In this document: positions 11,997 through 24,200 of the stretch, in pieces
How positions within the stretch are numbered: position 1 is the stretch's first letter
How the letters are laid out: each line of letters begins with the position of its first letter
Source of the DNA: Cryoendolithus antarcticus
Taxonomy: Eukaryota > Ascomycota > Dothideomycetes > Cladosporiales > Cladosporiaceae
DNA length: 64,000 nucleotides
NCBI GenBank assembly: GCA_002077065.1
Contig: NAJO01000043.1
Span: 307,283 to 371,282, forward strand
Reading direction: 5' to 3'
Program-made: the position numbers and the translations under genes
The notes under the pieces: model-generated
The model's input: only the letters and a program-made list of their open reading frames with translations
Databases searched by the model: none
Told to the model about the DNA's origin: nothing

Positions 11997-12640
11997 ATGA
12001 TCCTCCCACGCGCTCTGCTCCTTGCCGTCCTCGCGCTCTTTGCATCTTTTGCGCACTCTTGGCCACTAGATTTGCGACCCGTCGCACCGGCCCATCGAAG
12101 CGGCACGACTTTGCAGAAAACCTTCGCCCGCCCAGGCGCGGTGGAAGGAAGAGCGCACCCACCATCGAACTTCGATGCAGCGCCCAACTCAGTCGGGCTG
12201 CTCTTCACAACCTCAAATGAAGATGATCTGACGCACGTCTGGCTGCCTTTGGGTCGCCGCATCTACACTCGTACGTCGTCGTTGCCCTCTCGTATCATCG
12301 CAGAGCTGACACGGTTCCTGTAGGCGACGATCCCCGCCTTCCCCTCCACCCCCAATCCGCCCGAATCACCACACTCATCCGCTCATCGCCCGAGCTCGCG
12401 ACACCAGAGCACCTGGCTAAGATCCGGTGCACGATCATCCCTGTTGTAAACGAGACGACGCTGGCGGAGCGGAGGTGGGATGCGAGGTTTGGCCGGGTCC
12501 GGGCCAGTAGGCAGGAAGAACGGGCGAAAGCGAAAGAGGGATTGCGATTTGGTCGGGAGGATGGGCTGGTGAGGTTGGCAGAGGCGGGGAGTGCGTTTTG
12601 GTTGGGTGGGGGGGAGGTGGAGGCTTATGAGTGTGCGTAG
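11997..12640 (+). CDS. small secreted protein of unknown function
   Basis: Not recognised as a named family. Two exons, 11997-12270 and 12324-12640, joined across a 53-bp intron (GTACGT donor, CTGTAG acceptor), encode 196 residues. The N-terminus MILPRALLLAVLALFASFAHS is a clear signal peptide with likely cleavage after AHS. The mature part contains 'VGLLFTTSNEDDLTHVWLPL' and, after the intron, 'DDPRLPLHPQSARITTLIRS'; the intron falls in a sentence-like, conserved-looking block, which supports the join. An in-frame ATG at 11970 would add nine residues and weaken the signal peptide, so I prefer 11997. It has only two Cys, so it is not a classic Cys-rich effector. Stop is TAG. Confidence 0.65.
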
Positions 12641-12827
12641 AGGTGGGTTCGGGCGTCAGAGAGGGTCGCCTGAGTGCCTAGGGTTGTGGATAGCCGCATC
12701 CTAGAAACCAGAGGTGTGTCCAGGGTCGCGGACTTGGGCTCCTGGGATTTAGGGGGACCATCAGACTCGAGGGCATGCGATATAGCCAGGCTTGCCTACG
12801 CAGTTGATTTTTGTGATCCGCGCATGT

Positions 12828-13481
12828 TCAGCCCGCACGACCTCTCCGTTCCATCTCCACCATCTCGAAGTCGCCCTCCACCCTCTCTCCGCTCGCTCTT
12901 GTCAGCGGCTCCGCTTCAGCGCTCCCCTGCGGCCTGGAGGGCTTCACGATCTTCGCGCCAAACGCCATGGGCTGCAGCTCCCGCCACTGACACGCCCACA
13001 TCCCCAAGAACACCATCAGAGTCGCCGAAGCAGCCTGCACAACCCACCAGTAGAGTGTCGTGGGAATCGCTCGAGAGTAGAGCGACGTGACGATCAAGTG
13101 TAGTCCATGTATCGTGATCGCGAAGTCCGGTACCAGCTTCGACCGCGCGATGAGTAGGAGGATCGGTATTACCCTGTCCACCACGTCAGTTTCTGCCATC
13201 CCACCTGTGTCCCTTGACCTACAGCCAACCTACGTGATCAAACTCCCCAACATCCAACACAGCCCCAACGTCCACCCCGTCGTGACATCCGCCCTCAGCT
13301 CCCGCCAGTCGAAGAAAAGTCCGGGATCTGGATGTCGACCCGCGACAAAGGTGGTGAAGATTATGAGGATCATGGAGGCGGCGTAGTAGAAAAGTTGCAG
13401 CAAGGCGATCTGGGTTAGAATGCGGAGGGGGGAGAGATCGGCAAGCGCGCCGGGGCGAGGGGGGCGGCGGCGACGTGCCAT
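12828..13481 (-). CDS. sys1: SYS1-like Golgi integral membrane protein
   Basis: Sys1 is a four-pass Golgi membrane protein that recruits the Arl3/Arl1 GTPase pathway for trans-Golgi trafficking. Two exons, 13481-13234 and 13173-12828, with a 60-bp intron (13174-13233), encode 197 residues. The N-terminus 'RRPPRPGALADLSPLRILTQ' matches the family. Hydrophobic segments follow: 'IALLQLFYYAASMILIIFTT', 'TGWTLGLCWMLGSLITVIPI', and 'WWVVQAASATLMVFLGMWAC', with the diagnostic 'IARSKLVPDFAITIH' and 'CQWREL' between and after them. The join ac|g gives SLITVIPILLLIA, continuous with the family. The tail is acidic and charged. It is divergent from the oxidoreductase at 13743. Confidence 0.9.
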
Positions 13482-13742
13482 GACTGCTAGGAGAGGGGCT
13501 GTGGGGCTGGGCAGCGAGGTGAGATGAGGTCCATGATGGACTGAAAGAGGTGCCTACACGTAGACAGCATTGCGCGTGGACAGGCATCTCGCGATTCATT
13601 GTCCACGTTCACGGACCACATTGAAAGCTGACCTCATCAATGCCCTAGTGTGCTCCTCCGCCTTCACCTTACACTCCACAAGCTCGTGGAGCTCCACCAC
13701 GATCCGTTCAACACTGACTCTGGTCGGTGCCCAATCAAGATC

Positions 13743-14879
13743 ATGGCGACTGAGGCAGGAAAATACCACAACGCTGCAGCATGGGCACTCAAGCCCGAGT
13801 CTCGACCTCTTGTCGTCTCATCGGCACCATATACCTTACCGCCCCCGGGCCATGTAGTAATAGAGGTGCACAGCGTAGCAGTCAACCCAATCGATCACAT
13901 AATGCAGGATAGTGATCTCTTCCACATCAAGTACCCTGCCATCTTCGGCGGCGATATTGCTGGCCACATCGTCGAAGTGGGCGACAAGGTCTCTGACATG
14001 AAGGTCGGCACCAGGGTGATCGCGTATGAAGCACCGAATCTCACCAACTTCTTGGCCATGGACTAACGATAGCTGCACAGCAACGGCAGCGTCTACGGCG
14101 CCAACAACCCAGCCTACGGTGCCTTCCAGAAATATGCTCTAGTCCACTCCACCTCTGTTGCCGAGCTGCCCTACAACATCCCCTACAACATCGGCGTGGT
14201 CCTGCCCCTAGGAATCTCCACAGCTTCAGCCGGCCTCTTTCAGCCAGACTTCCTCGCCTTACCTCTCCCAGTTCCGACTCCCAAAGTCGACGCCACTGCT
14301 CCGCGTGTCGTCTTGATATGGGGCGGCAGCAGCTCAGTGGGTTCCTGCGCCATTCAGCTCGCGAAACTCTCCGGCTTCAACGTGGTGACGACAGCGAGTT
14401 TGGCGAATTTCAAGTATTGTCTAGACCTAGGTGCAGACGCAGTGTACGATTACCACGACTCCAACGTCGAAGACCAAATCGTCAAGGCCATCAAAGGCCG
14501 TACCTTCGCCGGAGCCTATCACGCCGTCGGAGCCGACGGTGCAGTCGAGACCTGTGCCCGGATCGCAGATCGCAGCCAGGGCAAGGCGATTGTCGTTACT
14601 GTGCGAGGGGTGCCTGAGAAAGGTATCCCGAGTTCGGTGAGGGTGAAGTCGATTTCTGCGGGGAGCATCTTCGCGCCGGGGAATGGTGTTGGGCCGTCCA
14701 TATGGCGGAACTTCTTGCCTGGTGCGCTGGCGAACGGAAGGGTGAAGCCGTTGCCTGCAGCCCTGGTGGTGGGTGGTGGATTGAGGAGTGTGCAGCATGG
14801 CTTGGATGTGCAGAGACGGGGGGTGAGTGCGAGGAAAGTCGTTGTGGGGGGTATTGATGGGGATACTTCGAAGGAGTAG
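13743..14879 (+). CDS. medium-chain dehydrogenase/reductase (quinone oxidoreductase-like)
   Basis: Probable NADPH-dependent oxidoreductase of the zinc-independent MDR branch (quinone reductase / CipB-like / trans-enoyl reductase-like); substrate unknown. Two exons, 13743-14023 and 14081-14879, flank a 57-bp intron with GTATGA donor, CTAAC branch point and CACAG acceptor, giving 359 residues. Features: the GroES-like N-terminal fold ('HVVIEVHSVAVNPIDHIMQD', 'GGDIAGHIVEVGDKVSDMKV'), the 'LPLGISTASAGLF' segment, and the nucleotide-binding motif 'WGGSSSVGSCAIQLAK'. The catalytic-zinc ligands of alcohol dehydrogenases are absent. Neighbours do not suggest a pathway. Stop is TAG. Confidence 0.88.
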
Positions 14880-15049
14880 TGTCCATAGTCATGTTGATAG
14901 CAACTGGGGGGAACACAATTCGACCTGCAGAAGTGTACTTCATTACTTTACATAGCTTTTGTACGAGCCATGCTGACACTCCAAACCACCCCTTCTGCGA
15001 ACGCCGTTGCCGCCCAACTCCCACCCATGACCTTGTCGATTTACCACAT

Positions 15050-15626
15050 CTACTCGTCGAGGATCGTGATGGTCTGCTTCTGGATGACGGCGAAGGTCTT
15101 CTTCGGGCTAAGACGGGTGTAGCAGTCCGTGTAGGCAGTGTAGCCACTGTGAAGAAACGCACATCAGTATTCGAACGCTGTTCTAACAATACGACGCGAG
15201 ACTTACGTCGCGTTGAAGAAGTTGCACATGTCGTTAACCAGAGGCCGCACGCCGCCGAGCTCCTGGAGCGAGCAGCTTCCGGATCCACCGAGCGCGGGTG
15301 GGAACGCGCACTTCTCGATGATGGGGCTGTAGGCGTCGTAGTTCGCGCAGTGGCAGGCGCTGTCCGTCGCGTTAGCATCAGACTGTGGAACCTTCGAATG
15401 GAGGCATGGCGTACAAGTCATCGTAAGCGCAGCCATCACCGAGATTGGCATTAATCTGGCATTGCTTCAAGCAAGACGGCAGCTTCTGGACCCAGTGAAG
15501 GGTGTCCAAGCAGCGGTACTTCTGGAGGTTGCCGTCCGCGTAGGCTTGCGTCTTGTTGAAGATGAGTGCCTCTGAGATGGCTGGGAAAGCGGCCGCGAGG
15601 GCGACGACGATGGATGTGAACTTCAT
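15050..15626 (-). CDS. secreted CFEM-domain protein
   Basis: CFEM proteins are extracellular or wall-anchored; members bind haem or act at the host or wall surface. Three exons, 15626-15415, 15359-15207 and 15146-15050, with introns of 55 and 60 bp (GTACGC and GTAAGT donors), encode 153 residues. The signal peptide is MKFTSIVVALAAAFPAISEA. The CFEM spacing is visible: P-x-C-x3-C-x9-C, then a short Asp-containing loop (AYDDFA), C-x-C, and C after 12 more residues; Asp69/Asp70 sit where the haem-axial Asp of the family lies. There are ten Cys in all. The C-terminus 'KKTFAVIQKQTITILDE' is polar, so no GPI anchor signal is evident and the protein should be soluble. Stop is TAG. Confidence 0.85.
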
Positions 15627-16870
15627 GTTGACTGCTGGAAAGACTTCGAAAAGAGTGACTGAAGGATAGTATTAAAGGAGTGTGATTTGACTTGAAGAAA
15701 TCTCGACAACCGAGTCAAAGAGAGGCCGAAGGAAGTGCTGGGGGGCAACAAAGCCTTTGTACTATACTCGTACCTCTTCGGCCCCCTTCCCTGGGTAGCG
15801 AACACCAGATCAGGACGATCCTCGTACGCCCGGCCAGCCAGCCGGTTCCCAACTCCGTACCACCAACACAAAACCTACACATTCATCGCCAATACCCGGC
15901 ACATCCTACCTCGAGCCGCGCCCCGCGAACCAAGATCCCTCGCCCAGCAGAACCGCCCACGTTGTGCAGCGTGCTTCGCCAGAGCGATCGCATGGCCAAG
16001 CTAGCTTGGAGGGTCAGCTCAAGCCACACGCGCTCGGTACCTGCATAAACGGGCATGATATTGCCAAGCAGCACCTCCAGATGCAGCCCCGATCGCTTCG
16101 ACGCTCCAATTCGCTCGCAAGCCAAGCGCGCCATGGGTGAGCCCACGAGGGAGGAACGGGGGAAACGGGCGTGGTCGGCCCTGCCGCCAAGGAGGAAGCT
16201 GAAGTCTAGATTGGGGCGGGTCATCTCCAATCTCCACAAAAAGACGAACGCGGAGATTAGATGAAGTGCGGTGCGACCTGCGGATAAGATCGAGCCGAGG
16301 AAAGCTTAACTTTGTCCTTCATTCTAAGGTGTGCTGTTTATATTGAGACTATTCGGCCCCAGAGCTGTGGTAAGATCGTCAAGGAGGGTCAAAAGTTTGT
16401 TGCACATTGAGGATGCAGTGGCGGGGGCCGACGGCGCTTACAAGCAGAGCCCAGGAGGAGTGTGAAGTGATATACTGTGCAAATTTGTGCTTCGCCAACG
16501 TCCCAGGGCTTGGATAGAGATGGACGACGGCCAGAGTGAACGCGTTGTGACCTACGGCGGGCAGACGTATAAAGATGCAGTCCACATGTGGCAAATAGAC
16601 GGACAATAATGTTGAGACGCTCGTGACAAGTGGTATGGTAATGGCTCGATTATCCCTTTGCTTTACTACACATGCCGAAGCAAATCCTGAACCCCGTCAA
16701 CGCCTCCATGCAAGGTCAAGAAACTCACGCGGCGTCACCCGTGGGTGCCGTGTTGCGAGATCATGCCCTAGAAAGCAAGCTGCGCGATCATGTGCTCAAT
16801 AGCACTTCCTCTGTATTCTGCAAAATGCTGCAACTGTCCAACTGCCTCTAGCTTTTCACATTTGCCTAGC
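15627..16870. other. intergenic
   Basis: About 1.24 kb with the CFEM promoter (its gene reads left) and the GH72 3' region. The open frames at 15692-16048 (+) and 15883-16239 (-) overlap each other and lack any domain. A 'tttatatt' run near 16335 is the only AT-rich motif. No gene called. Confidence 0.4.
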
Positions 16871-18599
16871 TTACAAGAGGATCATGCCCATGCCGGAGAC
16901 CATGGCCACCACAACGAGCGAGCCTGCTTGCCACATGCCGCTGGACGACCCAGGAGCAGAGATGGAGAAAGCACCAGCAGAGGACGAAGCAGCGCCAGCA
17001 GAGCCAGACGCGCCACCAGATGACCCACCGCTAGCAGCACCAGTGCCGGTAGGCTGGCTGGTGACAACACCGGTGCCAGCAGTGCCGGCCTCAGCAACGA
17101 GGCTGGAGCACGAGCCACTAGCAGAAGTAGCAGCTTGGGTTGTAGCGGATCCACCGAAGTTGCAAGCAGAAGCCTGGTTGGAGCCTGATTGGGCATTGTA
17201 GTAGGCGTTGAGAGCAAAGCCGAGCTGCTCCTTGGCGCTGCACATGCCGTAGGCACCGAAGTCACCGGTCGTAGCGTTGTGGGCGATGCCGTCGCACTGA
17301 GAGCCATCGCCAGTGCCGCAGACGACGCCGAAGAAGTGGCCATACTCGGTGTCGCTGACGCTGGGAGCGGGCACGCAGGACAGTGTCTGGTACATGCAAG
17401 AGCAAAGCTCGGCATTGGGCGTAGGTGGCAGAGGGCTTGACTTGGCAGCCCAGTCGGAGCCGGTCGGGCAGGCAGCTGCGCTATTGGTTGGGCTGTAGCT
17501 CGCAGAGTTGACACCAGTGGGAGTGACCTTCGCGAGCTGGCTGGAGAGGTTGTCGAAGTCGGTCAAAGTGCTGACAGTGTTACCAGAGACTGAGACAAGA
17601 CCATAGTTGTTGGCCTCCTGGAAGTACATGTAGACAATTCCACCAGACCAGACGCCAGTCATCTCGGAGCCGAAGAGCGCGCCCACCTCAGTGAACGGGC
17701 GCGGCTGAACCTGATTACAGCCGTACTCGGCGAAGAACACTGGCACGGAGTAGGTGGAGAATTCTTTAGTGCGGACATCGTAGCCAGAGTCGTGGAATGA
17801 CGAGTCACCGCACCACGAATAGATGTTGTAACCCCAGAAGTCAATACTGCTTGCAGCATCGCCACAGTTGAAGTAGTCAGCCATGTTAACACGGATGTCA
17901 GCATCATCGTTGGTAGCATAGCCCACACCAATGGTCCGGTAGTTCTTCTGCTTGATGTATGCCTTGGTGTCACGCACAGCCGCCTTGACGAAAGCCGATG
18001 CATCAGTGTTGTTGGGTGCGTTTGAAACTTCGTTGCCAGCAAAGAAGCCAAGTGTGTTCGAGTAGCCTGCCATCGCGTCAACGACCGCGGTGTAGCGTGT
18101 GTAGAGTGCCTCGTTCCATTCTGGTGCATCGCGGTTGATCGACTGGAGAGGCTCCGAGAGATCGGCCACAACGTAGATGCCAGCTGCTGCGAGTGCGTTC
18201 ATGCAAGCATCGTGGTTCGCAGTGGGGTCGAGCGCGTACACTCGGATGGTATTCGTGCTCAGTCTTGTCATGTATGGGATGTCGCGCGAGCAAGCCGACT
18301 TATCAGCCAGGGGGTCTGAATATTGTGTTGTGCTGCTGTTGCCAGTGCCCATCGAGCCACCGCCTGTGTAGTCTTGCTGGTATGCCACACCTCTCATGAA
18401 GCTGCCGCTAGTTAGCCACATCTTCGCCACTCAGCTTGCTGCTGCGCGATACTCACAATTGTGTGCCATTGGTCTTGTAGAAGAACTTCGACCCTTTGAT
18501 GACAATGGGGTCTACCGTCGTCTGTGCAACAGCTCCGCCCGCGAACAGTGTCGAGGCGATGACTGCCGCCGCAGCGGCGCCGAATCCCGATGTAAGCAT
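16871..18599 (-). CDS. GPI-anchored 1,3-beta-glucanosyltransferase, GH72 with X8/CBM43 domain
   Basis: GAS/GEL/PHR-family enzyme that cuts and rejoins 1,3-beta-glucan chains in the cell wall. Two exons, 18599-18457 and 18401-16871; the 55-bp intron (GTGAGT donor, GCGGCAG acceptor) restores 'NGTQFFMRGVAYQQDYTG', the conserved GH72 start. 557 residues. Signal peptide MLTSGFGAAAAAVIASTLFAGGAVAQ. Catalytic acid/base is E172 in 'GFFAGNEVSNA' and the nucleophile is E273 in 'VFFAEYGCNQ'. After the catalytic domain comes the Cys-rich X8/CBM43 module ('CSCMYQTLSCVPAP' to 'QASACNFGG'), then a Ser/Gly/Ala-rich linker and a hydrophobic GPI-signal tail ('SLVVVAMVSGMGMILL'). It belongs to the GAS1/GEL subgroup that has the module. 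Confidence 0.95.
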
Positions 18600-21062
18600 G
18601 TTGATGCTGCTACTGACGTGTGATGTATTACAATGATATCAAGTATGCCTGCAATGGATGGCGAAGCGTTGAGCAAGGGCCCAAAATGTGAAGAAGCTGA
18701 GGGCGCAATTGACGTGCACCTGCTGAATGAGCGTGAGAACTTGTGTGTGATGAAGAAGTTGCGAGACTGGGCAGAATCCACAAGCAAATGGATTAAACAG
18801 GAAGAAGGTGTCGATATGAAGCTTGTGCTTGCGTTTCAGGAAGGGAGTTGTTGTAGCGCGCGGCGTTGACCCTGGAACACGCGTACCGCCACTAAAATTG
18901 TGTGGCGCCACTCATTGGCTCGGATGCTGATGGGAATTTGACAGGAAAGGAGTATCTACTATCCCCTAGCGGCGAAGTCGGACCGTTGGCCATGGATCTC
19001 AAACATTCACGTTAACGAGGACGACGACGCTACACATGGGATCCTGTACATCCAGTGATCCAACGATGAAGGACACGACAGTGTCATGCTGTACAACGAT
19101 CGTGACGGAGTTGAAGCCATATGTGACGTGCCAGCTTCCAACGGAGATCGCAGCCGATCTCGGAAATGTGCAACCAGACGGGCAAGGATTCGTCCTCACT
19201 TAGTACTGTGCCATGGCCGTGCAGTCATCGCTTCGCAAGCTGAGAGACAAACGCCTTGTCGACAAACGCGATTGCGAGCAGCATGTTCGGGCGTCAGTAT
19301 TCGACCACTTCTACAGATAATTGGAATCGCTGGCAAACCGGCACTCTTGCGTTGCTATATCTGTTTTCCGACAATATTCCGACCAGCTAATGCAGGTACC
19401 GGTGGGGACTAAGCACATTTATTGCGTAAGCTTGTGTGAACACTTAAGTACTCGTACGGTATGCTTAGCTTGATGAGTTGCGGTGCAGTATGGCTGGGCT
19501 CCGCTCTCTCATCAACGGCTCAAGGTGCTCATACCAAATTCGAGGTAACCACAACACTCACAATGTAGATCAAGGTGCAATGAAGCGTCGCGGGCGGGTG
19601 TGAGTTGCTGATTCTGCTGGGTGCGCTCCGTGGCAACGATAGCGATAAGACACTCAAGTCAACGTCTGCCGGAGCACATGCGCGGTATGATAGCAGAGAT
19701 TGTGCTGAACGATGCAATGGCCCTGGGGCACGCCCAGCTTCCTCAAAGTCAAGACGAACCGGGCAGTCTCCCGCGCCATCGTCGCCAGACAGGTGAAAGA
19801 CTTCTGTAGAGGGCTGCTGTATACTGGTGAACGGCAATCAGTGCTCTGGGATCGTCAATACATGATATGCATCCAGCGGCAACAATAATGGGTTCGGTCA
19901 AGAGCTTCACGACCAACCCGCAAGCGAGAGGCACATATGGCGGCGCGCGGCACATATGCATATTGCGATGAGGCGCAGTTTTGTAGAGGTGTCGTGTTTC
20001 AGGTTTTTGTGCGCGGGTCATGGGCGGATGCTGACAGTCCAGTTGCACTCCCTCTGCGCCTCTCGGATGCCTGCAGACAGAGTATCTTGGTAACACGATT
20101 CTCGGCGGCAACAATTCTCATGGCATGGGAAAGGTCGTGTGCAGCATAAGAGGGTTGCCAGTCTCTTGCGAGAGTCTGTGTGAAATACTTGTATGGTCAA
20201 CAATCTCGTCCAGCCCTGCAATATCATGCATGGCACTCTACCCGAAATAGACGTTCGCCACATGAGAGACACAACAGCCGTGAGCTTGGCAGACTGCGCA
20301 ATGCACCAGTGGCTGATCGCGGAGTAGATCAGGCAATTGATCGAGCTTGTTTGACGCTTCCCGGGCCACAGAAGACTCAGAAGGCCACTTCAACGAATCA
20401 CCGTGCCGTAGTTGCGCATCGGAGCGTTGAGTTGGTGGGACATTAGTACATGATAGGAAAATATCAGGTCGGCGCTAGCGGGGTCTGCGCTGCCGTCTCC
20501 TGTGATTCCCTGTCAATACGCCGGTAGTCAGCCAAGTAATCGAGACACTTTTGCTGCTCATCCTTCAGTTCTTGCACGTAGCGTAGAGTCTAGTCACATC
20601 CCTCTTCCACTGCCTCCTCCGCCACTCGTTCACGTCCTCATCAGGGCGGCGCAGCGCGAAGAAGGAGCGTACAGGATCACGGTTGCTGCATCGGCTCACG
20701 GACCAATCGCTGCAAAGCCGGAAGGAGAGCCAGCATTGGCAGAGCAACACGCGTACACAGCACCTGCATCCTGCTTTCCTACACCACCACCTTCCAAACA
20801 CCACCTCTCCGCCCATCGTCGCTCGCTTCAGTCGGCAGCGACATCAACACACCGCAGCGCGAAAGTGCTACCAGCAGGAGTCCGACCCCTCTGTTTAGCA
20901 GAGTTTGTCAATCCCGGCCACGCTCGTTGGATCTGCGAAACTCTGAACCCACCACTCCTTTCCGCCCTCACATCGACATCGACAAACACGCCATCTGGCA
21001 TAGCCCCCATAATCTCCATCATCGGGCAGTGCCGCATTCACCGCATGGTGCACCATCAAAAG
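18600..21062. other. intergenic, 5' of FKS1 and of the GH72 gene
   Basis: About 2.5 kb between two divergently transcribed wall-synthesis genes. No supported gene: open frames at 18633-18869 and 20502-21206 have no domain, and the latter is pyrimidine-rich leader sequence. The region likely contains both promoters and a long FKS1 5' leader. Confidence 0.4.
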
Positions 21063-21203
21063 GTATGTGGCGATGAAAGCCGATCTACCCCTGTTCTCAC
21101 AACATTCGGCCATCACTCCGACGTGTGTTTGCAGTTTCAGAGACTGCCACAGCACTATCACAATATTGCGACACGAGAGCTTTCGCTGACCCTGACTCTG
21201 CAG
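21063..21203 (+). other. probable 5' UTR intron of FKS1
   Basis: A consensus donor GTATGT at 21063 is followed by CTGAC branch-like motifs near 21186-21196 and an acceptor CTGCAG ending at 21203, 27 bases before the FKS1 ATG. There is no ATG between the acceptor and the start codon. Inferred from motifs only. Confidence 0.4.
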
Positions 21204-21230
21204 TAATTGCCACCCGCATCAGCGCCCATC

Positions 21231-24200
21231 ATGGCCGCGCCACAGCCCCATCACCAGGGCGGCTACGATGATGCATACAATCATCAGCAGCCGCAACAAG
21301 GCGATGGCTACTATCACGATGAGCACGACCAGGCGTACTATGATCAGCAAGGCTACGGCCATTCCGGTCAGCAAGACGGCTACTACGACGATCAGGGATA
21401 CTACCAGAGCCACCCGGAGGGCTACCAGCAAGATGGATACTACGATGCTGGTGCTCAACAGGGATACCAAGACCAGTACTACGATGATCAGTACTATGAC
21501 CAAGGTGCTCAGCAAGCTGGTGGCCAACAGCAACAGCAGCGCGGATACAGCCAACGCAAAGGTCGCCGTGGTCACGATTCGGAAGAGGACTCAGAGACTT
21601 TCAGCGACTTCACCATGAGATCCGACATGGCACGTGCCGCTGAGATGGACTACTACGGCCGTGGCGACGAGCGTTACAACTCGTACGGTGAAGGCCAGGG
21701 TCGCGGCTACCGCCCACCTTCATCACAGGTTTCGTACGGTGGCAATCGGTCATCTGGCGCCTCCACACCTGTCTACGGGATGGACTACTCAAACGCTCTT
21801 CCGGCTGGCCAAAGGTCGCGAGAGCCATATCCAGCATGGACGTCTGACGCTCAGATCCCACTCTCGAAAGAGGAGATCGAGGACATTTTCCTTGATCTCA
21901 CTGCCAAGTTCGGTTTCCAGCGTGACAGCATGCGCAACATGTTCGATCACCTGATGACTCTACTCGATTCGCGTGCTTCTCGCATGTCGCCCAACCAGGC
22001 TCTGCTCTCATTGCACGCCGACTACATTGGTGGTGAGAGTGCAAACTACCGAAAGTGGTATTTCGCAGCCCATCTCGATCTCGATGACTCTGTGGGTTTC
22101 GCAAACATGAAGCTCGGCAAAGCCAATAGAGCCACCCGCAAGGCACGCAAGGCCGCAAAGAAGAAGAACAAGGGAGCTGACCCACAAAACGAGGAGGCCA
22201 CCCTCGAGAGTCTAGAAGGCGACAACAGTCTAGAGGCCGCAGAGTACAGGTGGAAGACTCGGATGAACCGCATGTCTCAGCACGACCGAGTACGACAAGT
22301 GGCACTCTACCTGCTTTGCTGGGGTGAGGCCAATCAGGTCCGCTACATGCCCGAAGTGCTCTGCTTTCTTTACAAGTGCGCTGAGGACTTCCTGCATTCT
22401 CCGGCATGCCAGAATCGCGTGGAGCCGGTCGACGAGTTCTCATACCTCAACAACGCGATCACACCTCTGTACCAGTATTGCAGAGATCAAGGTTATGAAA
22501 TCTTCGACGGTAAATATGTTCGCCGCGAACGTGATCACGACCAGATCATTGGATACGATGACATGAACCAGCTCTTCTGGTACCCTGAGGGTATCGAGCG
22601 GATCGCCTTTGAGGATAAGACCCGCATGGTCGATCTGCCGCCTGCTGAGCGGTACGAGCGGTTGAAGGACGTCGTCTGGAAGAAGGCTTTCTTCAAGACG
22701 TACAAGGAGACGCGCTCTTGGTTCCACTTACTCACCAACTTCAACCGCATCTGGGTCATCCATTTGACCGTCTACTGGTTCTATACCGCCTTCAACTCGC
22801 CGACTCTGTATACCGACAACTACCAGCAGCAATTGGACAACAAGCCACCTGCTGCAGCTCACTGGTCTGCAGTCGCGCTTGGTGGTACCCTGGCTTCTCT
22901 CATCATGATCGCCGCCACCCTCTGCGAATGGATGTACGTACCTCGACGATGGGCTGGTGCACAGCATCTTACCAAGCGTCTCTTTGCTCTACTTGGTGTC
23001 TTTGCCATCAATATCGCACCCTCGGTCTACATCTTCGGCATCAACAAGCATGGTCAAATTGCACTCATTCTGGGAGTGGTGCAATTCCTGATTGCCCTCA
23101 TCACCTTCTTCTTCTTCTCGATCATGCCCTTGGGTGGTCTCTTCGGGAGCTATCTTGGTGGCAAGCGAAGGCAGTATGTCGCCAGCCAGACGTTTACCGC
23201 AAGCTGGCCTCGTCTACATGGCAACGACATGTGGATGTCCTACGGTCTCTGGGTTCTGGTCTTTGCCGCCAAGCTCAGTGAGTCCTACTTCTTCCTGACG
23301 CTGTCGATCCGTGACCCGATCCTCATCTTGTCCACGATGAAGATCGACACTTGCCTCGGAGACTCCATCATTGGAGACATTCTTTGCAAGCGCCAGCCTA
23401 CCGTTCTGTTGATTCTGATGTACTTCACCGATCTGATCCTGTTCTTCTTGGACACATATCTGTGGTACATTATCTGGAACTGTGTGTTCTCCGTTGCCCG
23501 TTCCTTCTACCTTGGTGTGTCCATTTGGACCCCATGGAGGAACATCTTCTCGCGCCTGCCGAAGCGTATCTACTCCAAGATCCTGGCTACGACCGACATG
23601 GAGATCAAGTACAAGCCGAAGGTGCTCATATCGCAGATTTGGAATGCCATCGTCATCTCCATGTACCGCGAGCATCTGTTGGCCATCGACCACGTTCAGA
23701 AGCTTCTGTACCATCAAGTGCCGTCAGAGCAAGAGGGCAAGCGCACACTCCGTGCACCGACCTTCTTCGTCTCTCAGGAAGATCACTCCTTCAAGACCGA
23801 ATTCTTCCCGTCGCACTCCGAGGCTGAGCGTCGTATCTCCTTCTTCGCACAGTCGCTTTCGACACCGATCCCCGAGCCTCTGCCAGTTGACAACATGCCC
23901 ACCTTCACGGTCATCATTCCTCACTACAGCGAGAAGATCCTGCTATCACTCCGCGAGATCATCCGCGAGGATGAGCCTTACTCCCGTGTCACTATGCTTG
24001 AGTACCTCAAGCAGCTTCATCCTCACGAGTGGGACTGCTTCGTCAAGGACACCAAGATTTTGGCCGATGAGACCTCGCAATTCAATGGCGACTACGAGAA
24101 GAGCGAGAAGGACACCCAGAAGAGCAAGATCGACGATCTGCCATTCTACTGCATTGGTTTCAAGTCCGCTGCGCCCGAGTACACTCTTCGCACGCGTATC

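Noticed and set aside
20502..21206. 234-codon open frame before FKS1
   Set aside because: No domain, pyrimidine-driven composition, crosses the probable leader intron; best read as 5' leader.
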